Positions 12,425-12,444 of a stretch of DNA of 12,444 bases are shown here, piece by piece; the stretch's first letter is position 1, and each line of letters starts with the position of its first letter. The stretch is from Lachnoclostridium sp. UBA1308 (GTDB lineage: Bacteria; Bacillota; Clostridia; Lachnospirales; Lachnospiraceae): the NCBI GenBank assembly GCA_002307215.1, contig DBTU01000005.1, forward strand, positions 77,178-89,621. The letters are read 5' to 3'. Below the pieces are notes generated by a model. The model was not told the DNA's origin. It saw nothing but the letters and a program-made list of their open reading frames with translations, and searched no databases. A program made the translations under genes and the position numbers.

Positions 12425-12444
12425 ATTAATCTCCATTCCGCCGC

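Overview
The window comes from a low-GC, Gram-positive anaerobe. Gene families, Shine-Dalgarno sequences and codon style fit the Lachnospiraceae / Clostridium cluster XIVa (flagellated, probably spore-forming clostridia). This placement is inferred from protein style only. Most of the window is ordinary accessory chromosome. It has no rRNA, tRNA, CRISPR array, transposase or phage gene that I can see.

Layout. Bases 1-45 look like the last codons of a plus-strand gene, followed by a tandem decamer repeat (71-130). A methyl-accepting chemotaxis protein fills 153-2330 (minus). A divergent region then leads to a compact plus-strand operon (2548-4453): a YtrA-type GntR repressor, an ABC ATPase and an ABC-2 permease. 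A strong promoter precedes it, and its -10 lies inside a 31-bp palindrome that is probably the repressor's operator. Next is a Pro/Gly-rich repeat protein (4571-5014, TTG start) with a possible sigma-K-like promoter, then lgt (5207-5986, minus). The two converge on a hairpin-rich spacer. Divergent from lgt is a YhbD-like regulator plus a bactofilin-like beta-helix protein (6155-7420), a pairing also known from Bacillus. A secreted BspA-type leucine-rich-repeat protein (7715-10012, minus) is divergent from an integral-membrane acyltransferase (10260-11408, plus). The right end holds a small two-helix membrane protein and a DUF2812 protein, both on the minus strand.

The most unusual content is non-coding. 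A two-hairpin element with a 74-bp core occurs at 7421-7494 and, inverted, at 11793-11866 (71 of 74 bases identical by my hand alignment). Each copy begins within 10 nt of the stop codon of the gene it follows and carries two further modules (15 bp and 39 bp) in different arrangements. A structurally similar but diverged pair of hairpins lies at 5101-5180. This looks like a dispersed, structured, 3'-end-associated repeat family.

Three start sites differ from the longest open frame. The YhbD-like gene starts at 6155, because the upstream ATG precedes the SD in the leader. The acyltransferase starts at TTG 10260, because the upstream TTG at 10170 is part of the -35 box. The two right-end minus genes probably start at the inner ATG (11604 and 12424), because the outer ATG lies in the SD.
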